Of a stretch of 33,185 nucleotides of DNA, positions 17,638 to 27,157 are shown piece by piece. Position 1 is the first letter of the stretch, and each line of letters opens with the position of its first letter. The notes under the pieces are model-generated. The model did not search any database and was not told the origin of the DNA. It worked only from the letters and a program-made list of their open reading frames with translations. Both the position numbers and the translations under genes were made by a program. The DNA lies in NCBI GenBank assembly GCA_938028645.1, contig CALIMD010000157.1:1-33185 (forward strand). Reading direction: 5' to 3'. This stretch comes from an uncultured Alphaproteobacteria bacterium. Its GTDB lineage: Bacteria > Pseudomonadota > Alphaproteobacteria > Thalassobaculales > Thalassobaculaceae.

Positions 17638-18594
17638 TTGCCTTCCGTCGACTGGTTCGATACATCACAGAATTTGTTATTGAAGTTTAGCCCACCCTTT
17701 GAGAACTGTGCCCCGTTTGTGTTAGAAAACTTATTCCCCATCTTATTATCTCTTACCGCTGCTTTCCTTTTTGCATTGGGAGCGATGTTTCAAAGCATGG
17801 GTTTGAAGCATATCGACTCTAAAAGCGGTGCTGCAATCACAATATCAACCTCTGCAATTCTTTTCTTACTTGCCGCACCATTTTTTTTGAACCTCGATCA
17901 CTTAGTGCATCCGGCTGTATTGATATTTGTATTGGTTGGTTGCTTTCGACCAGCGGTTTCTGCTAATTTAGCTTTAGCAGGGATGCGCTTTTTGGGGCCC
18001 ACGCTTTCGTCTACGTTGACCTCTACTAGCCCATTATTTGGAGTAGCTCTGGGCATTTTATGTCTAGGAGAAATTTTAACCTTACCTATAGCAATCGGAA
18101 CTATCATAATAGTTTTAGCGATTATGGTCCTTGCAAAGAAAGACGATAAAATTGCCACTAATTGGCCTATTTGGGCCCTCGCATTACCAATAGGCGCGGC
18201 AGCTATCCGCGCTTTTGCCCATGTATTAACGAAAATTGGCATGGAAGAAGTTCCAGATGCCTACCTCGCAGGACTGGTAGGTTTTGTAATATCAGCATTG
18301 ATCACTTTATGTATAAATAAATTCAGGCGTGGGACCCCGAGTCTTCCTTGGAGAACCCCGCCGGCTCGATGGTTTATGGGCGCAAGTGCTTGTTTTAGTT
18401 TGGCCGTTATAGCGCTTAATACTGCGCTTCATTTAGGCCAGGTTGTTCAAATAGTACCAATTGTTGCAGCTTCGCCCATTTTCACACTTATCCTCAGTGT
18501 ATCTATCTTTAGAAGAGAAAGAATTACTAAACGCATAGTATTGGCAGTTTTTATGGTAGTGCCTGCAGTGGCGTTAATAGCCACTTCTTCGTAG
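17638..18594 (+). CDS. EamA/DMT-superfamily transporter (start uncertain)
   Basis: About ten hydrophobic helices in two repeats: FPILLSLTAAFLFALGAMFQSMGLKHIDS...; SPLFGVALGILCLGEILTLPIAIGTIIIVLAI. Confidence 0.85.
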   Translation: MPSVDWFDTSQNLLLKFSPPFENCAPFVLENLFPILLSLTAAFLFALGAMFQSMGLKHIDSKSGAAITISTSAILFLLAAPFFLNLDHLVHPAVLIFVLVGCFRPAVSANLALAGMRFLGPTLSSTLTSTSPLFGVALGILCLGEILTLPIAIGTIIIVLAIMVLAKKDDKIATNWPIWALALPIGAAAIRAFAHVLTKIGMEEVPDAYLAGLVGFVISALITLCINKFRRGTPSLPWRTPPARWFMGASACFSLAVIALNTALHLGQVVQIVPIVAASPIFTLILSVSIFRRERITKRIVLAVFMVVPAVALIATSS

Positions 18595-18600
18595 TATTAA

Positions 18601-20007
18601 CTACCACCGAGGAGGACGGAGCTTGTGAAAATTAGTAACGGACTGAAAAGCTGCTCCTGCTTGCACAAGTAGCGGTTCAGATAAACGATTCCCAACTAAT
18701 TGAAGCGATAAAGGCAATTGGTTGGCATTTAGTCCACACGGCAGGGCTATGGTTGGCAACCCCGAAAAATCCATGGGCACAGTGAACCTTGAATCCCATG
18801 GATCCCTGTTTTGAGGGATTGGTCCATAGGCATTTTTTTCTGTGTATGGATATGCTGCCCGTGGGGTTGACGGACATAATAACAGGTCAATGCCGTCCAT
18901 TGTTCCCATGAGTGCCCCATTGCACTCCTGCCTGCTTTCTTGAGCTCTAGCGTAATCAATTGCGGAATAGCCAGCGCCTTGACGTAGCCATTCTCTGAAC
19001 CACAACCCATAGTCTTCACTGCGTTCGGGATAAAATTCTTGATGGGCAAATGCGGCTTCAGAACTGCACAATACTGGCCAAGCTTGCATATATTCTCTTA
19101 ATTTTTTTGGCATAGATACTTCAATTATTTCTGCACCCAGCTCACTCATAATCTTTAGACCATCCGCCACCGCCACAGCAAAATCTGCTTCTATATCTCT
19201 AGAACTATATTCTGAGTCCCATCCTATTCGTATCCCTTTAATACCGGATTCTACATTCATTAACATATCAGGAACCGGATCGAGTAATGCTGTAGGGTCA
19301 TTAACATCTGAACCTGAAATAGTTTGCATTATTATTCCGGCGTCTATTGCGCTTCGTGTTAATGGCCCCACATGATCAAGCGATTGTGCAAGGTCGAGCA
19401 CGCCATACCTACTTACTCTACCCCAGGTTGGTTTAAGACCAACAGTCCCGCAAACCGCTGCCGGATGACGAATAGACCCTCCGGTGTCACTCCCTATAGT
19501 CGCATATGCAAGGCCCGCGGCGGCAGCTACCCCCGAACCGCTTGAAGAGGCTCCAGGCCAATGGTCCTCTTTCCACGGGTTTTGTGGGACCTCCCTTTTT
19601 GGGTTATAACCGGCCATAGCGCCTTCTGTTAAATTGAGCTTTCCTAACAGAATGGCCCCAGCTGCTCTGAAACGTACAACAATCGTTGCATCATATGCCG
19701 GCTTAAAATCCTTCAGCACGGCTGTTCCCCCCATAGTCCGAACTCCTTTGGTGAAACAAAGATCCTTTAGGGCAATAGGGACGCCATGGAGAAACCCAAG
19801 GTAATCGCCAGACATGATTTGCTGCTCAGCTATTTGTGCTTGATCCATGGCCATCTCTGCCGTTACCGTCGCGTATGATTTTAATTCGGTGTCGACTGCA
19901 TCAATTCGACCCAGGAGATGTTCTGTAACCTCAACGGGAGAGATTTTTTTTTCTTTAATTAGTTTGGATAAGTCGAGAATGGATAAATAGTGTAACGGTT
20001 CTTCCAT
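18601..20007 (-). CDS. amidase (amidase-signature family, GatA-like)
   Basis: Catalytic Lys (GVPIALKDLCF) and Ser-cisSer segment (PGASSSGSGVAAAAGLAYATIGSDTGGSIRHPAAVCGTVGLKPTWGRVSRYG). Confidence 0.94.
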   Translation of the reverse strand: MEEPLHYLSILDLSKLIKEKKISPVEVTEHLLGRIDAVDTELKSYATVTAEMAMDQAQIAEQQIMSGDYLGFLHGVPIALKDLCFTKGVRTMGGTAVLKDFKPAYDATIVVRFRAAGAILLGKLNLTEGAMAGYNPKREVPQNPWKEDHWPGASSSGSGVAAAAGLAYATIGSDTGGSIRHPAAVCGTVGLKPTWGRVSRYGVLDLAQSLDHVGPLTRSAIDAGIIMQTISGSDVNDPTALLDPVPDMLMNVESGIKGIRIGWDSEYSSRDIEADFAVAVADGLKIMSELGAEIIEVSMPKKLREYMQAWPVLCSSEAAFAHQEFYPERSEDYGLWFREWLRQGAGYSAIDYARAQESRQECNGALMGTMDGIDLLLCPSTPRAAYPYTEKNAYGPIPQNRDPWDSRFTVPMDFSGLPTIALPCGLNANQLPLSLQLVGNRLSEPLLVQAGAAFQSVTNFHKLRPPRW

Positions 20008-20134
20008 TTTTAAAAACCTCCACTTCGAGATAAGAATAATTTGAAATACACGGACTTAAATAGTTATCAGGTTAGAGGATATTAAAAGTTTAAATGATAT
20101 AATGATTGAACAATTTTTATATATAGGAAGCAAC

Positions 20135-21025
20135 ATGATTACAGAAATAATAGGAGTTATTGGATTAGGCAATGCCGGGGGTGCAGTCGCGGGAGCCTTA
20201 GCAAGGAAAACTAAAGTAGTCGGTTTTGACCCTGACCCAGAGAGATGCTTACGTGCCGGAGATCTCGGTGTCGACTGTGTAAGTTCAACGGAAGAGCTTG
20301 CCGAGAAAACTGACCACATTATTCTTTCTCTCCCCAAACCAGAAATTTCTATCGCTGTTACAAAAACTCTCTGTGATAGTGCTTCAAGACCAAAGCTTCT
20401 TATCGAAACAAGCACAGTTACACCACAAACCGCAATTACCTGTAATGATCTATGTAAACAAAACGATATTGCTTATGTAGATGCAGCTATAGCAGGCGGC
20501 GTAGCTAGTATGGCAGCCGGTGAAATTACTTTTTTTCTTGGGGGAGCCGATGAGAATAAGAAGTTAGCCTCAAACATACTCAATTTAATAGCAGCAGGCA
20601 TCCATGATTTAGGACCCGTTGGAGCAGGAATGGGTACAAAGGTTGTTAATAACGGCGTGATGCATGCATTAATGGTAGTACTAATAGAAGCCTTCAGCAT
20701 GTCAAATAAGCTCGGCGTATCGAGCCAGACAATGATTGAAATTTTAAATAGAGAAGAAGGGTTGCTAAGGCCGCTAGTTCATCGAGTTCAAGAGAGAATG
20801 CAAGAAGGAAATTATGAGGGAGGTATGTCCGTCACGAATGCAAGGAAAGATTCTGTACTGGCTCTCGAGACAGCCCAACACCTCGGCGTACCACTTTTTG
20901 CTACGCTGGCAGCCCACACACCTTATGAAATAGCAGAAGCGAATGATATGGGCGACTTAGATTATGCCTCGTTAGCGTTATTATGGGAAAAGTGGGCTAA
21001 GGTAAGCTTCAAGAATACTGATTGA
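20135..21025 (+). CDS. NAD(P)-dependent beta-hydroxyacid dehydrogenase (3-hydroxyisobutyrate dehydrogenase family); ORF track starts at 20102, probable start MITEII
   Basis: IGVIGLGNAGGAVAGALARKTKVVGFDPD; YVDAAIAGGVASMAAGEITFFLGG; catalytic Lys GAGMGTKVVNNGVMHALM; AGGAAG RBS-like upstream. Confidence 0.88.
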   Translation: MITEIIGVIGLGNAGGAVAGALARKTKVVGFDPDPERCLRAGDLGVDCVSSTEELAEKTDHIILSLPKPEISIAVTKTLCDSASRPKLLIETSTVTPQTAITCNDLCKQNDIAYVDAAIAGGVASMAAGEITFFLGGADENKKLASNILNLIAAGIHDLGPVGAGMGTKVVNNGVMHALMVVLIEAFSMSNKLGVSSQTMIEILNREEGLLRPLVHRVQERMQEGNYEGGMSVTNARKDSVLALETAQHLGVPLFATLAAHTPYEIAEANDMGDLDYASLALLWEKWAKVSFKNTD

Positions 21026-21039
21026 CTTACTGAGGTACG

Positions 21040-22089
21040 TCAAAACCCCAGTTTCTTTTCCATTCCATATTGCTGAGCAAGGTCATGAAGTTTAGACCAC
21101 GTCGCGTCTTCTACCTCTATGCCATTAAGACTTCGTTCCTGCGCTCTTTTAAACTCGATTTCGCCAGGGTAGAGTACCTCATCAAACCCATCTGCGGGCA
21201 AAGTATTTTTTAAGTAGTGTGCAAAATCAGCAACTTCTTTTTTAAAAGTTTCAAGGGACCTGAATGCTTCAACCTTAAAGACGGCCATAAAACAGCCATC
21301 GTTATGACGACCACTTGGTTCAACACCGTGACCCAATCCAGTCAATATTCCTGAAAAAATCTCAATCATGGCCGATAATCCATAACCTTTATACCCTTCG
21401 GTACCCCCCAATGGAAGCAGCGGCCCACCTTCTTTGAAGGCTGCGGGATTAGTTGTAGCCTGACCATCTTTATCTATAATCCAGCCTTCAGGGATATCAT
21501 CCCCGCGCGCTAGCGCGAGATTAATCTTGCCTGCTGCCACCGCTGACGAAGCCATATCGATAAAGAAAGGGCCATCTAAGTTAGAAGGCATCGCGATAGA
21601 GATAGGATTTGTTCCCAAACGCTTTTCCCTTCCTCCAAATGGTGCCACATGCTTTGGTCCTCGACCCGAGTCAGCTGTTATCATGGCAATCATTCCCTCT
21701 TCGGCAGCCATAAGAGGATAACTTGCGAGCCTACCTATATGACCCTGACGAAAAACAGTAGCTGCTGCAACATTCTGTGTTTTGGCTTTTTCTATTGTAT
21801 ATTTCATCGCCCGTTCGTTAGCCACATAACCAAAGCCCCAGTGCCCATCTACCACGGTGGTTGTTGGTGACTCTTGAATTATTTCCCAATCAGCCCCAGG
21901 AACAATCTCGTTCTTCACAACCCGATCGATGTACGTAGGTATTTGAATAATTCCATGGCTATCATGCCCCGCAAGATTGGCTCCAATCACATGACGTGCC
22001 ACCGTTGCAGACTCTTCTTTTGGAGCCCCTGCTCCTTGTAACAAATTATCTGCTATCTCTTCTAAAATTTTGGCTTTAATAACAGGCAT
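21040..22089 (-). CDS. malate/L-lactate dehydrogenase family (Ldh2) oxidoreductase
   Basis: ARHVIGANLAGHDSHGIIQIPTYIDRV; VVDGHWGFGYV; GTNPISIAMP; LPLGGTEGYKGYGLSAMIEIFSG. Confidence 0.93.
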   Translation of the reverse strand: MPVIKAKILEEIADNLLQGAGAPKEESATVARHVIGANLAGHDSHGIIQIPTYIDRVVKNEIVPGADWEIIQESPTTTVVDGHWGFGYVANERAMKYTIEKAKTQNVAAATVFRQGHIGRLASYPLMAAEEGMIAMITADSGRGPKHVAPFGGREKRLGTNPISIAMPSNLDGPFFIDMASSAVAAGKINLALARGDDIPEGWIIDKDGQATTNPAAFKEGGPLLPLGGTEGYKGYGLSAMIEIFSGILTGLGHGVEPSGRHNDGCFMAVFKVEAFRSLETFKKEVADFAHYLKNTLPADGFDEVLYPGEIEFKRAQERSLNGIEVEDATWSKLHDLAQQYGMEKKLGF

Positions 22090-22201
22090 ACTTAAATACT
22101 CCCTACTACTTCATCTTATTAAAACTCAACGGCTATTTATAGAGTAGCCATAGAGGTGAGTTTCAAACATTGAGTTCAAAGCTTTAACTTTGATTAATGA
22201 A

Positions 22202-23593
22202 TTAATGTCCTCCACTAGGCATAGGAATACTCCAGTGCGCTGCAGTGGGATAATCAAGGCCAAGGTTCTCCCGTAACGTTGGCCCTGCATAATCCTTATG
22301 ATAAATCCCTCGCCTTTGAAGCTCTGGAACAACAAATTTAACAAAATCTTCATAGGCTCCCGGCACGTGCGTAGCTGCAATAACAAAACCATCACAAGCA
22401 CCGGTCGTGAACCATTCTTCCATTATATCGGCCACATCCTTACCACTACCAACCCAAGGGCTATGCAATAGTCCTCTCCCACTAAATTTCATAAACTCTC
22501 TGGGTGTCGGGTTCGTCTTTCCACTAGCCTCGAGAACACGGTTTCGTATACCTTGTATACCCTGCATCCCTTCTATCTCTTCAGTACTCAATGGCTCATC
22601 CATACCTCGGCTCCCAAAATCAAAATTTAGAGCCTCCGACAATAAAGATAATTGATCGAGATCTGTTGGCAAAGTATCAATTAACGCTCTTTTATCCTCA
22701 GCCTCCGATCTTGTCTCCGCACTTACGCAATGCGCTAGAACAGCCACTTTCACTTTATCTGGATCTCTACCATGAGCGGCTATATTTTCCTTAAAAGCCG
22801 CATATTCTTTTCTACCTGCCTCTATGTTTGGATATGCAACAAAAACTAGCTCCGCCCAACGAGCCGCAAATCTCTGTCCACGACCACTCTGTCCTGCCTG
22901 AATCAATACAGGATGTCCCTGTGGCGAACGGGGAACAGTAAATGGCCCCCGTGACTTGTAATAATCCCCTTCGAAGTCGATACGATGAATTTTTTTGGGG
23001 TCGGCAAATCGATTATTAACTTTATCCGCTAAAATTGCTCCCTCTTCCCACGAATTCCAATGTCCTAGAACGACCTCCATAAATTCGTCAGCACTATCAT
23101 ACCGTTTGTCATGCTCTATAACTTCAGTCCGCCCCATATTCATCGCCTCACCATCATTCAAAGATGTGACTATATTCCAGGCGGCTCGTCCTTTACTCAT
23201 CAGATCTAATGTTGAGAAGACGCGAGCCACGTGAAAAGGTTCATAATAAGTTGTTGAATATGTTGAACCAAGACCCAGGTTTTCCGTTGCCATACCCATA
23301 GTCATCAGAACGGTGACTGGATCCATTTTTACACATCTTATTCCGCCTTCAACCGTATGTTCATGGTTCCCGCCATACATATCCGGCATGGCCAAACGAT
23401 CATCAAAGAAGCCGAGATGAAATTTTCCTTCTTCCAAAACTTTGGCTATATGGCGATAAAAGTCTGGTGATGTAGAATCAACTCGTGACTCAGGATGACG
23501 CCATGAGGCAGCGAAATTTGTACAATTCTGTGCTTGCAGAAATGCGACTAAGGTCATCTGGCGCAAAGGGGAAACTCCATCTTTTATTTTCAA
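22202..23593 (-). CDS. LLM-class flavin-dependent monooxygenase, NtaA/SnaA/DszA family (track start is TTG; an internal ATG at RQMTLV is possible)
   Basis: WRHPESRVDSTSPDFYRHIAKVLEEGKFHLGFFDDRLAMPD; STTYYEPFHVARVFSTLDLMSKGRAAWNIVTS; HPVLIQAGQSGRGQRFAARWAELVFV. Confidence 0.92.
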   Translation of the reverse strand: MKIKDGVSPLRQMTLVAFLQAQNCTNFAASWRHPESRVDSTSPDFYRHIAKVLEEGKFHLGFFDDRLAMPDMYGGNHEHTVEGGIRCVKMDPVTVLMTMGMATENLGLGSTYSTTYYEPFHVARVFSTLDLMSKGRAAWNIVTSLNDGEAMNMGRTEVIEHDKRYDSADEFMEVVLGHWNSWEEGAILADKVNNRFADPKKIHRIDFEGDYYKSRGPFTVPRSPQGHPVLIQAGQSGRGQRFAARWAELVFVAYPNIEAGRKEYAAFKENIAAHGRDPDKVKVAVLAHCVSAETRSEAEDKRALIDTLPTDLDQLSLLSEALNFDFGSRGMDEPLSTEEIEGMQGIQGIRNRVLEASGKTNPTPREFMKFSGRGLLHSPWVGSGKDVADIMEEWFTTGACDGFVIAATHVPGAYEDFVKFVVPELQRRGIYHKDYAGPTLRENLGLDYPTAAHWSIPMPSGGH

Positions 23594-23930
23594 CGAACAA
23601 TGTTAACTAGTAAGAGAAGTAAATTACTGCTCATCAAATGTCGACAGCATCGAGACCAGATGACACCATACGGATGAATAATTTAGCTGACAGCTTTTTT
23701 CGAAAAATCAAAATAGCGATGGCAGGTATTCCGTTAAATTAAACGTGCTCGAAACTTTGGTTAAACCTATGGAAACCGTAGTGGTTGTAATTGATCCCTC
23801 TGCTTTTTATGTTAGGTGAATTCATACTAAGCTAGAGCAATAAATCATCCAGAAAGTATTGATTTACCAAATAAAAAAAACGTTTTTTGTGCCTCAAGCA
23901 CTTTTTGGAAACTTTGTTTTCAGGTAAATA

Positions 23931-23967
23931 AAAAGGCACTCTGTTATACACTTAAAAACAGAGTGCC
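23931..23967 (-). terminator. intrinsic terminator of the BMP transporter operon
   Basis: On the minus strand: GGCACTCTGTT-TTTAAGTGTAT-AACAGAGTGCC followed by TTTTTATTT; perfect 11-bp stem plus U-tract just after the stop of the SBP gene. Confidence 0.93.
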
Positions 23968-23995
23968 CCAAATAAAGTGTCAACAACAGCTATGG

Positions 23996-25072
23996 CTATT
24001 TAGGCAAAGATCCTTGAACCCCCTCAACATAAAAATTCATGCCAAGCAACATACCCGCATCAGCAACTTTTCCTGCCTCAACCACTATCTTACCTGTTTG
24101 GTCCTTTATAGGCCCGGAGAAAGGATGTAATTCCCCATTGCGGATTGCATCCTCTGTTTTTTTCGCCAGTGCTTGAACATCATCGGGCATGTTTGTGTAT
24201 GGAGCCATCTTGACCATACCTTCCTTCAAACCATACCAAACATCCTGGGACTTCCAAGAACCATCGATCGCAGCTTTTGTTCGTTCAACGTAATAGTTAT
24301 CCCAGTTATTAACGATTGCTGAGAGCTGAGCCTTGGGTGCAAACTTAATCATATCTGATGCCTGACCAAAGCCTTTTACCCCACGATTCTCGGCAACCTG
24401 CAGAGGCGCTGGAGAGTCTGTGTGCTGGCTGATTATATCAGCTCCCTGGTCAATCAGCGCTTTAGCAGCGTCACCCTCTTTACCAGGGTCGTACCAACTA
24501 TTCACCCAAACCACGCTGATTGTCATTTCTGGATTTACTGAACGGGCTCCAAGAAGAAACGCATTTATTCCTCGTACTACCTCAGGAATTGGGAACGACG
24601 CAACATAACCTATCTTATTGGTCTTGGATACTTTGCCAGCAATCACACCAGCAATGTAACGACCCTCGTAAAACCGAGCGCTATAAGTTCCCACATTCTT
24701 CGACTGCTTATAACCAGTTGCATGTTCAAACCGGACATTAGGGAATTTTTTTGCAACCTTCAAAGTAGGATTCATAAACCCAAAGGATGTTGTATAAATC
24801 ACTTTATGTCCTGTAGAAGCCAATTGCCGTATCACCCGCTCTGAGTCAGGGCCCTCTTTAACACTTTCAACGAATGTTGTTTTAACTTGAGTGCCCAGGG
24901 CTTTTTCAACGGCAAGTCTGCCAACGTTATGTCTATATGTCCAACCATGATCACCAATGGGCCCCACATAAACAAAGCCGACTTTTGTTTCAGCATTAGC
25001 GACGCCGACGCAGGATATCGTTGCTATTGTAAATACAGCTAATATTTCTCTAAGAAATGATTTTATTCTCAT
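23996..25072 (-). CDS. BMP-family (PnrA-like) ABC transporter substrate-binding protein
   Basis: Signal peptide; VGFVYVGPIGDHGWTYRHNVGRLAVEKALG; DSERVIRQLASTGHKVIYTTSFGFMNP; GADIISQHTDSPAPLQVAENRGVKGFGQASD. Confidence 0.93.
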   Translation of the reverse strand: MRIKSFLREILAVFTIATISCVGVANAETKVGFVYVGPIGDHGWTYRHNVGRLAVEKALGTQVKTTFVESVKEGPDSERVIRQLASTGHKVIYTTSFGFMNPTLKVAKKFPNVRFEHATGYKQSKNVGTYSARFYEGRYIAGVIAGKVSKTNKIGYVASFPIPEVVRGINAFLLGARSVNPEMTISVVWVNSWYDPGKEGDAAKALIDQGADIISQHTDSPAPLQVAENRGVKGFGQASDMIKFAPKAQLSAIVNNWDNYYVERTKAAIDGSWKSQDVWYGLKEGMVKMAPYTNMPDDVQALAKKTEDAIRNGELHPFSGPIKDQTGKIVVEAGKVADAGMLLGMNFYVEGVQGSLPK

Positions 25073-25133
25073 ATTTCGTTCCTCATTTTTCTAATCAAAT
25101 AGATCCCAAGCTAATTTTAAACGTCCCCAAATA

Positions 25134-26060
25134 TTATCTGGGAGGGTAAAACACCTTTCCAATACTTTGTGGAGCATTAATACGTATTTTCATCTTATCA
25201 CTGGAAATAAAAACTAACACAATTACCGTCGCTAAATATGGTAACATCGTCATAAATTGTGATGCGATATTTATTCCCCATCCTTGAACATGCAATTGCA
25301 AAATTGTAATAGCCCCGAATAAGTAAGCTCCAAACGCGATTCTTCCTGCCCGCCAAGTCCCAAATACCACTAGAGCTAATGCGATCCAGCCTCGACCAGC
25401 TGTCATATTCTCGGCCCAAAGGGGTGTATATACCAGTGAAAGATAACTACCTGCTAAACCGCTCATAAAACCGCCAAATAATACTGCTAAATATCGTACT
25501 GTAAGAACTGAATATCCAAGAGCATGGGCCGAATCGTGAGATTCGCCAACAGCTCGTAATATCAAACCTGAGCGAGTTTTAGATAAAAAATAGCCGACCA
25601 AAAGGATCATTAGGAAGGATAAATAAACTAATACATCATGCCCAAATAAAAGATCACCTAGTATTGGTATTGTTGATAAGACTCCAATATTCAGCTGAGG
25701 TAGAGGCTCTAAAGAGATCCCTACAAAGTTGCTACCAACTAAGGCACTTAATCCCACGCCAAAGATCGTTAAGGCTAATCCCGTTGCCACTTGATTTGCA
25801 AGACAGGTCAAAGTTAGGACTGCGAAAATAGCCGCAACTGCAACTCCAGAAAAAGCCCCTACCAAAATTGCGATTAAACCACTCCCAGTAGATACAGCTG
25901 CTGCAAAGGCGGCGATTGCGCCGACCAGCATCATACCTTCTACGCCCAGGTTCAAGACCCCTGCCTTTTCTGTAACAAGTTCGCCTGTAGCGGCCAACAG
26001 AAGAGGAGTTGAAGCCGTAATGATAGTTAATGCGACAGGTAATAAATCCATTACTCGCAC
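25134..26060 (-). CDS. BMP-type ABC transporter permease
   Basis: AATGELVTEKAGVLNLGVEGMMLVGAIAAF; LGYSVLTVRYLAVLFGGFMSGLAGSYLSL; AGRGWIALALVVFGTWRAGRIAFGAYLFG. Confidence 0.94.
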   Translation of the reverse strand: MRVMDLLPVALTIITASTPLLLAATGELVTEKAGVLNLGVEGMMLVGAIAAFAAAVSTGSGLIAILVGAFSGVAVAAIFAVLTLTCLANQVATGLALTIFGVGLSALVGSNFVGISLEPLPQLNIGVLSTIPILGDLLFGHDVLVYLSFLMILLVGYFLSKTRSGLILRAVGESHDSAHALGYSVLTVRYLAVLFGGFMSGLAGSYLSLVYTPLWAENMTAGRGWIALALVVFGTWRAGRIAFGAYLFGAITILQLHVQGWGINIASQFMTMLPYLATVIVLVFISSDKMKIRINAPQSIGKVFYPPR

Positions 26061-27157
26061 CTTTCACCGGTGAGAACAGATCTATGCGAAAATCTATATC
26101 TCACTAAAACATCGCACGCTAATAGGAAGAAAAGTAAAATCCCCTGGAATAACCCCGTTACCGCTGCCGGCAATCCAATTTCTATTTGGGCATTCTCACC
26201 TCCTATATAAGAAAGTGCCATTATTAACCCAGCAAAGAGAACGCCAACTGGGTGTAATCGTCCAAGAAAAGCAACAATTATAGCGGTAAATCCATAGCCC
26301 GGTGACACAGAAGGTAGTAATTGTCCAATCGTTCCCGAAACTTCAGCTATCCCAGCAAGTCCCGCAAGTCCTCCGCTTATAAGAAAAGATAACCATATGA
26401 GTCCTGACTGTTTGAAACCAGCATATTGAGCCGCTGTTGGAGCCAAACCTACGACCCTTAGTTGAAATCCAATAATAGTGCGAGTCATTAATATCCATGC
26501 TACCAAGACAACCAAAATTGCAAACATCGTTCCTAAATTTAATCGGCTATTCTCGATAAGAATGGGCAGCATGGCATAATCTGAGAAAATTTGGCTCTCA
26601 GGAAAATTAAAACCAGCGGGGTCACGCCAAGGCCCATGAACCAAATAGCTTAGGCACAGAACCGCAACATACGAGAGCATCAGGCTCGTTAAAATTTCAT
26701 TCGCATTAAATCTCGTCTTTAAAAATGCTGGAATAGCCCCCCAAAAAAGCCCCCCTAAAGTCCCCAGTACAAGCACTAATGGTAGTACCAGTATACTCTC
26801 CATATGTTGGCAGAGCAGTGCAGTCCCGCCACCAAATACTGCGCCCATAGTAAACTGTCCTTCTGCTCCAATATTCCAGACATTAGCTTTAAAGCCTATA
26901 GCAAGGCCGACCCCTATCAAAACTAGGGGTGTCGCTTTTACCAGCAGTTCTGTGATCCCGAACATAGTGGTTAATGGTTGGACGAAAAAAGTATACAGAG
27001 CGAGAAACGGATCTTTTCCCAGCAATGAAAATATTATCACACCACTGAAAAGCGTTAATATGATGGCAATGATAGGCGACAATATTACCCATTTTCCCGA
27101 TACCTCTAATCGAGGTTCTAAAACAAATTTTGGAAAAAATTGAAAGATTTGACTCAT
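26051..27157 (-). CDS. BMP-type ABC transporter permease
   Basis: KATPLVLIGVGLAIGFKANVWNIGAEGQFTMGA; GFTAIIVAFLGRLHPVGVLFAGLIMA; overlaps its neighbours by a few bp. Confidence 0.94.
   Translation of the reverse strand: MSQIFQFFPKFVLEPRLEVSGKWVILSPIIAIILTLFSGVIIFSLLGKDPFLALYTFFVQPLTTMFGITELLVKATPLVLIGVGLAIGFKANVWNIGAEGQFTMGAVFGGGTALLCQHMESILVLPLVLVLGTLGGLFWGAIPAFLKTRFNANEILTSLMLSYVAVLCLSYLVHGPWRDPAGFNFPESQIFSDYAMLPILIENSRLNLGTMFAILVVLVAWILMTRTIIGFQLRVVGLAPTAAQYAGFKQSGLIWLSFLISGGLAGLAGIAEVSGTIGQLLPSVSPGYGFTAIIVAFLGRLHPVGVLFAGLIMALSYIGGENAQIEIGLPAAVTGLFQGILLFFLLACDVLVRYRFSHRSVLTGERCE

Noticed and set aside
17439-17690. Plus-strand 83-aa ORF before the EamA gene
   Set aside because: Overlaps the TauD upstream region and the EamA start; no domain or RBS support.
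22126-22401. Minus-strand 91-aa ORF
   Set aside because: Overlaps the flavin monooxygenase C-terminus in another frame; no recognisable domain.
23684-23700. AGCTGACAGCT followed by T-run
   Set aside because: 4-bp stem with 3-nt loop, too weak and not placed after a gene on that strand.
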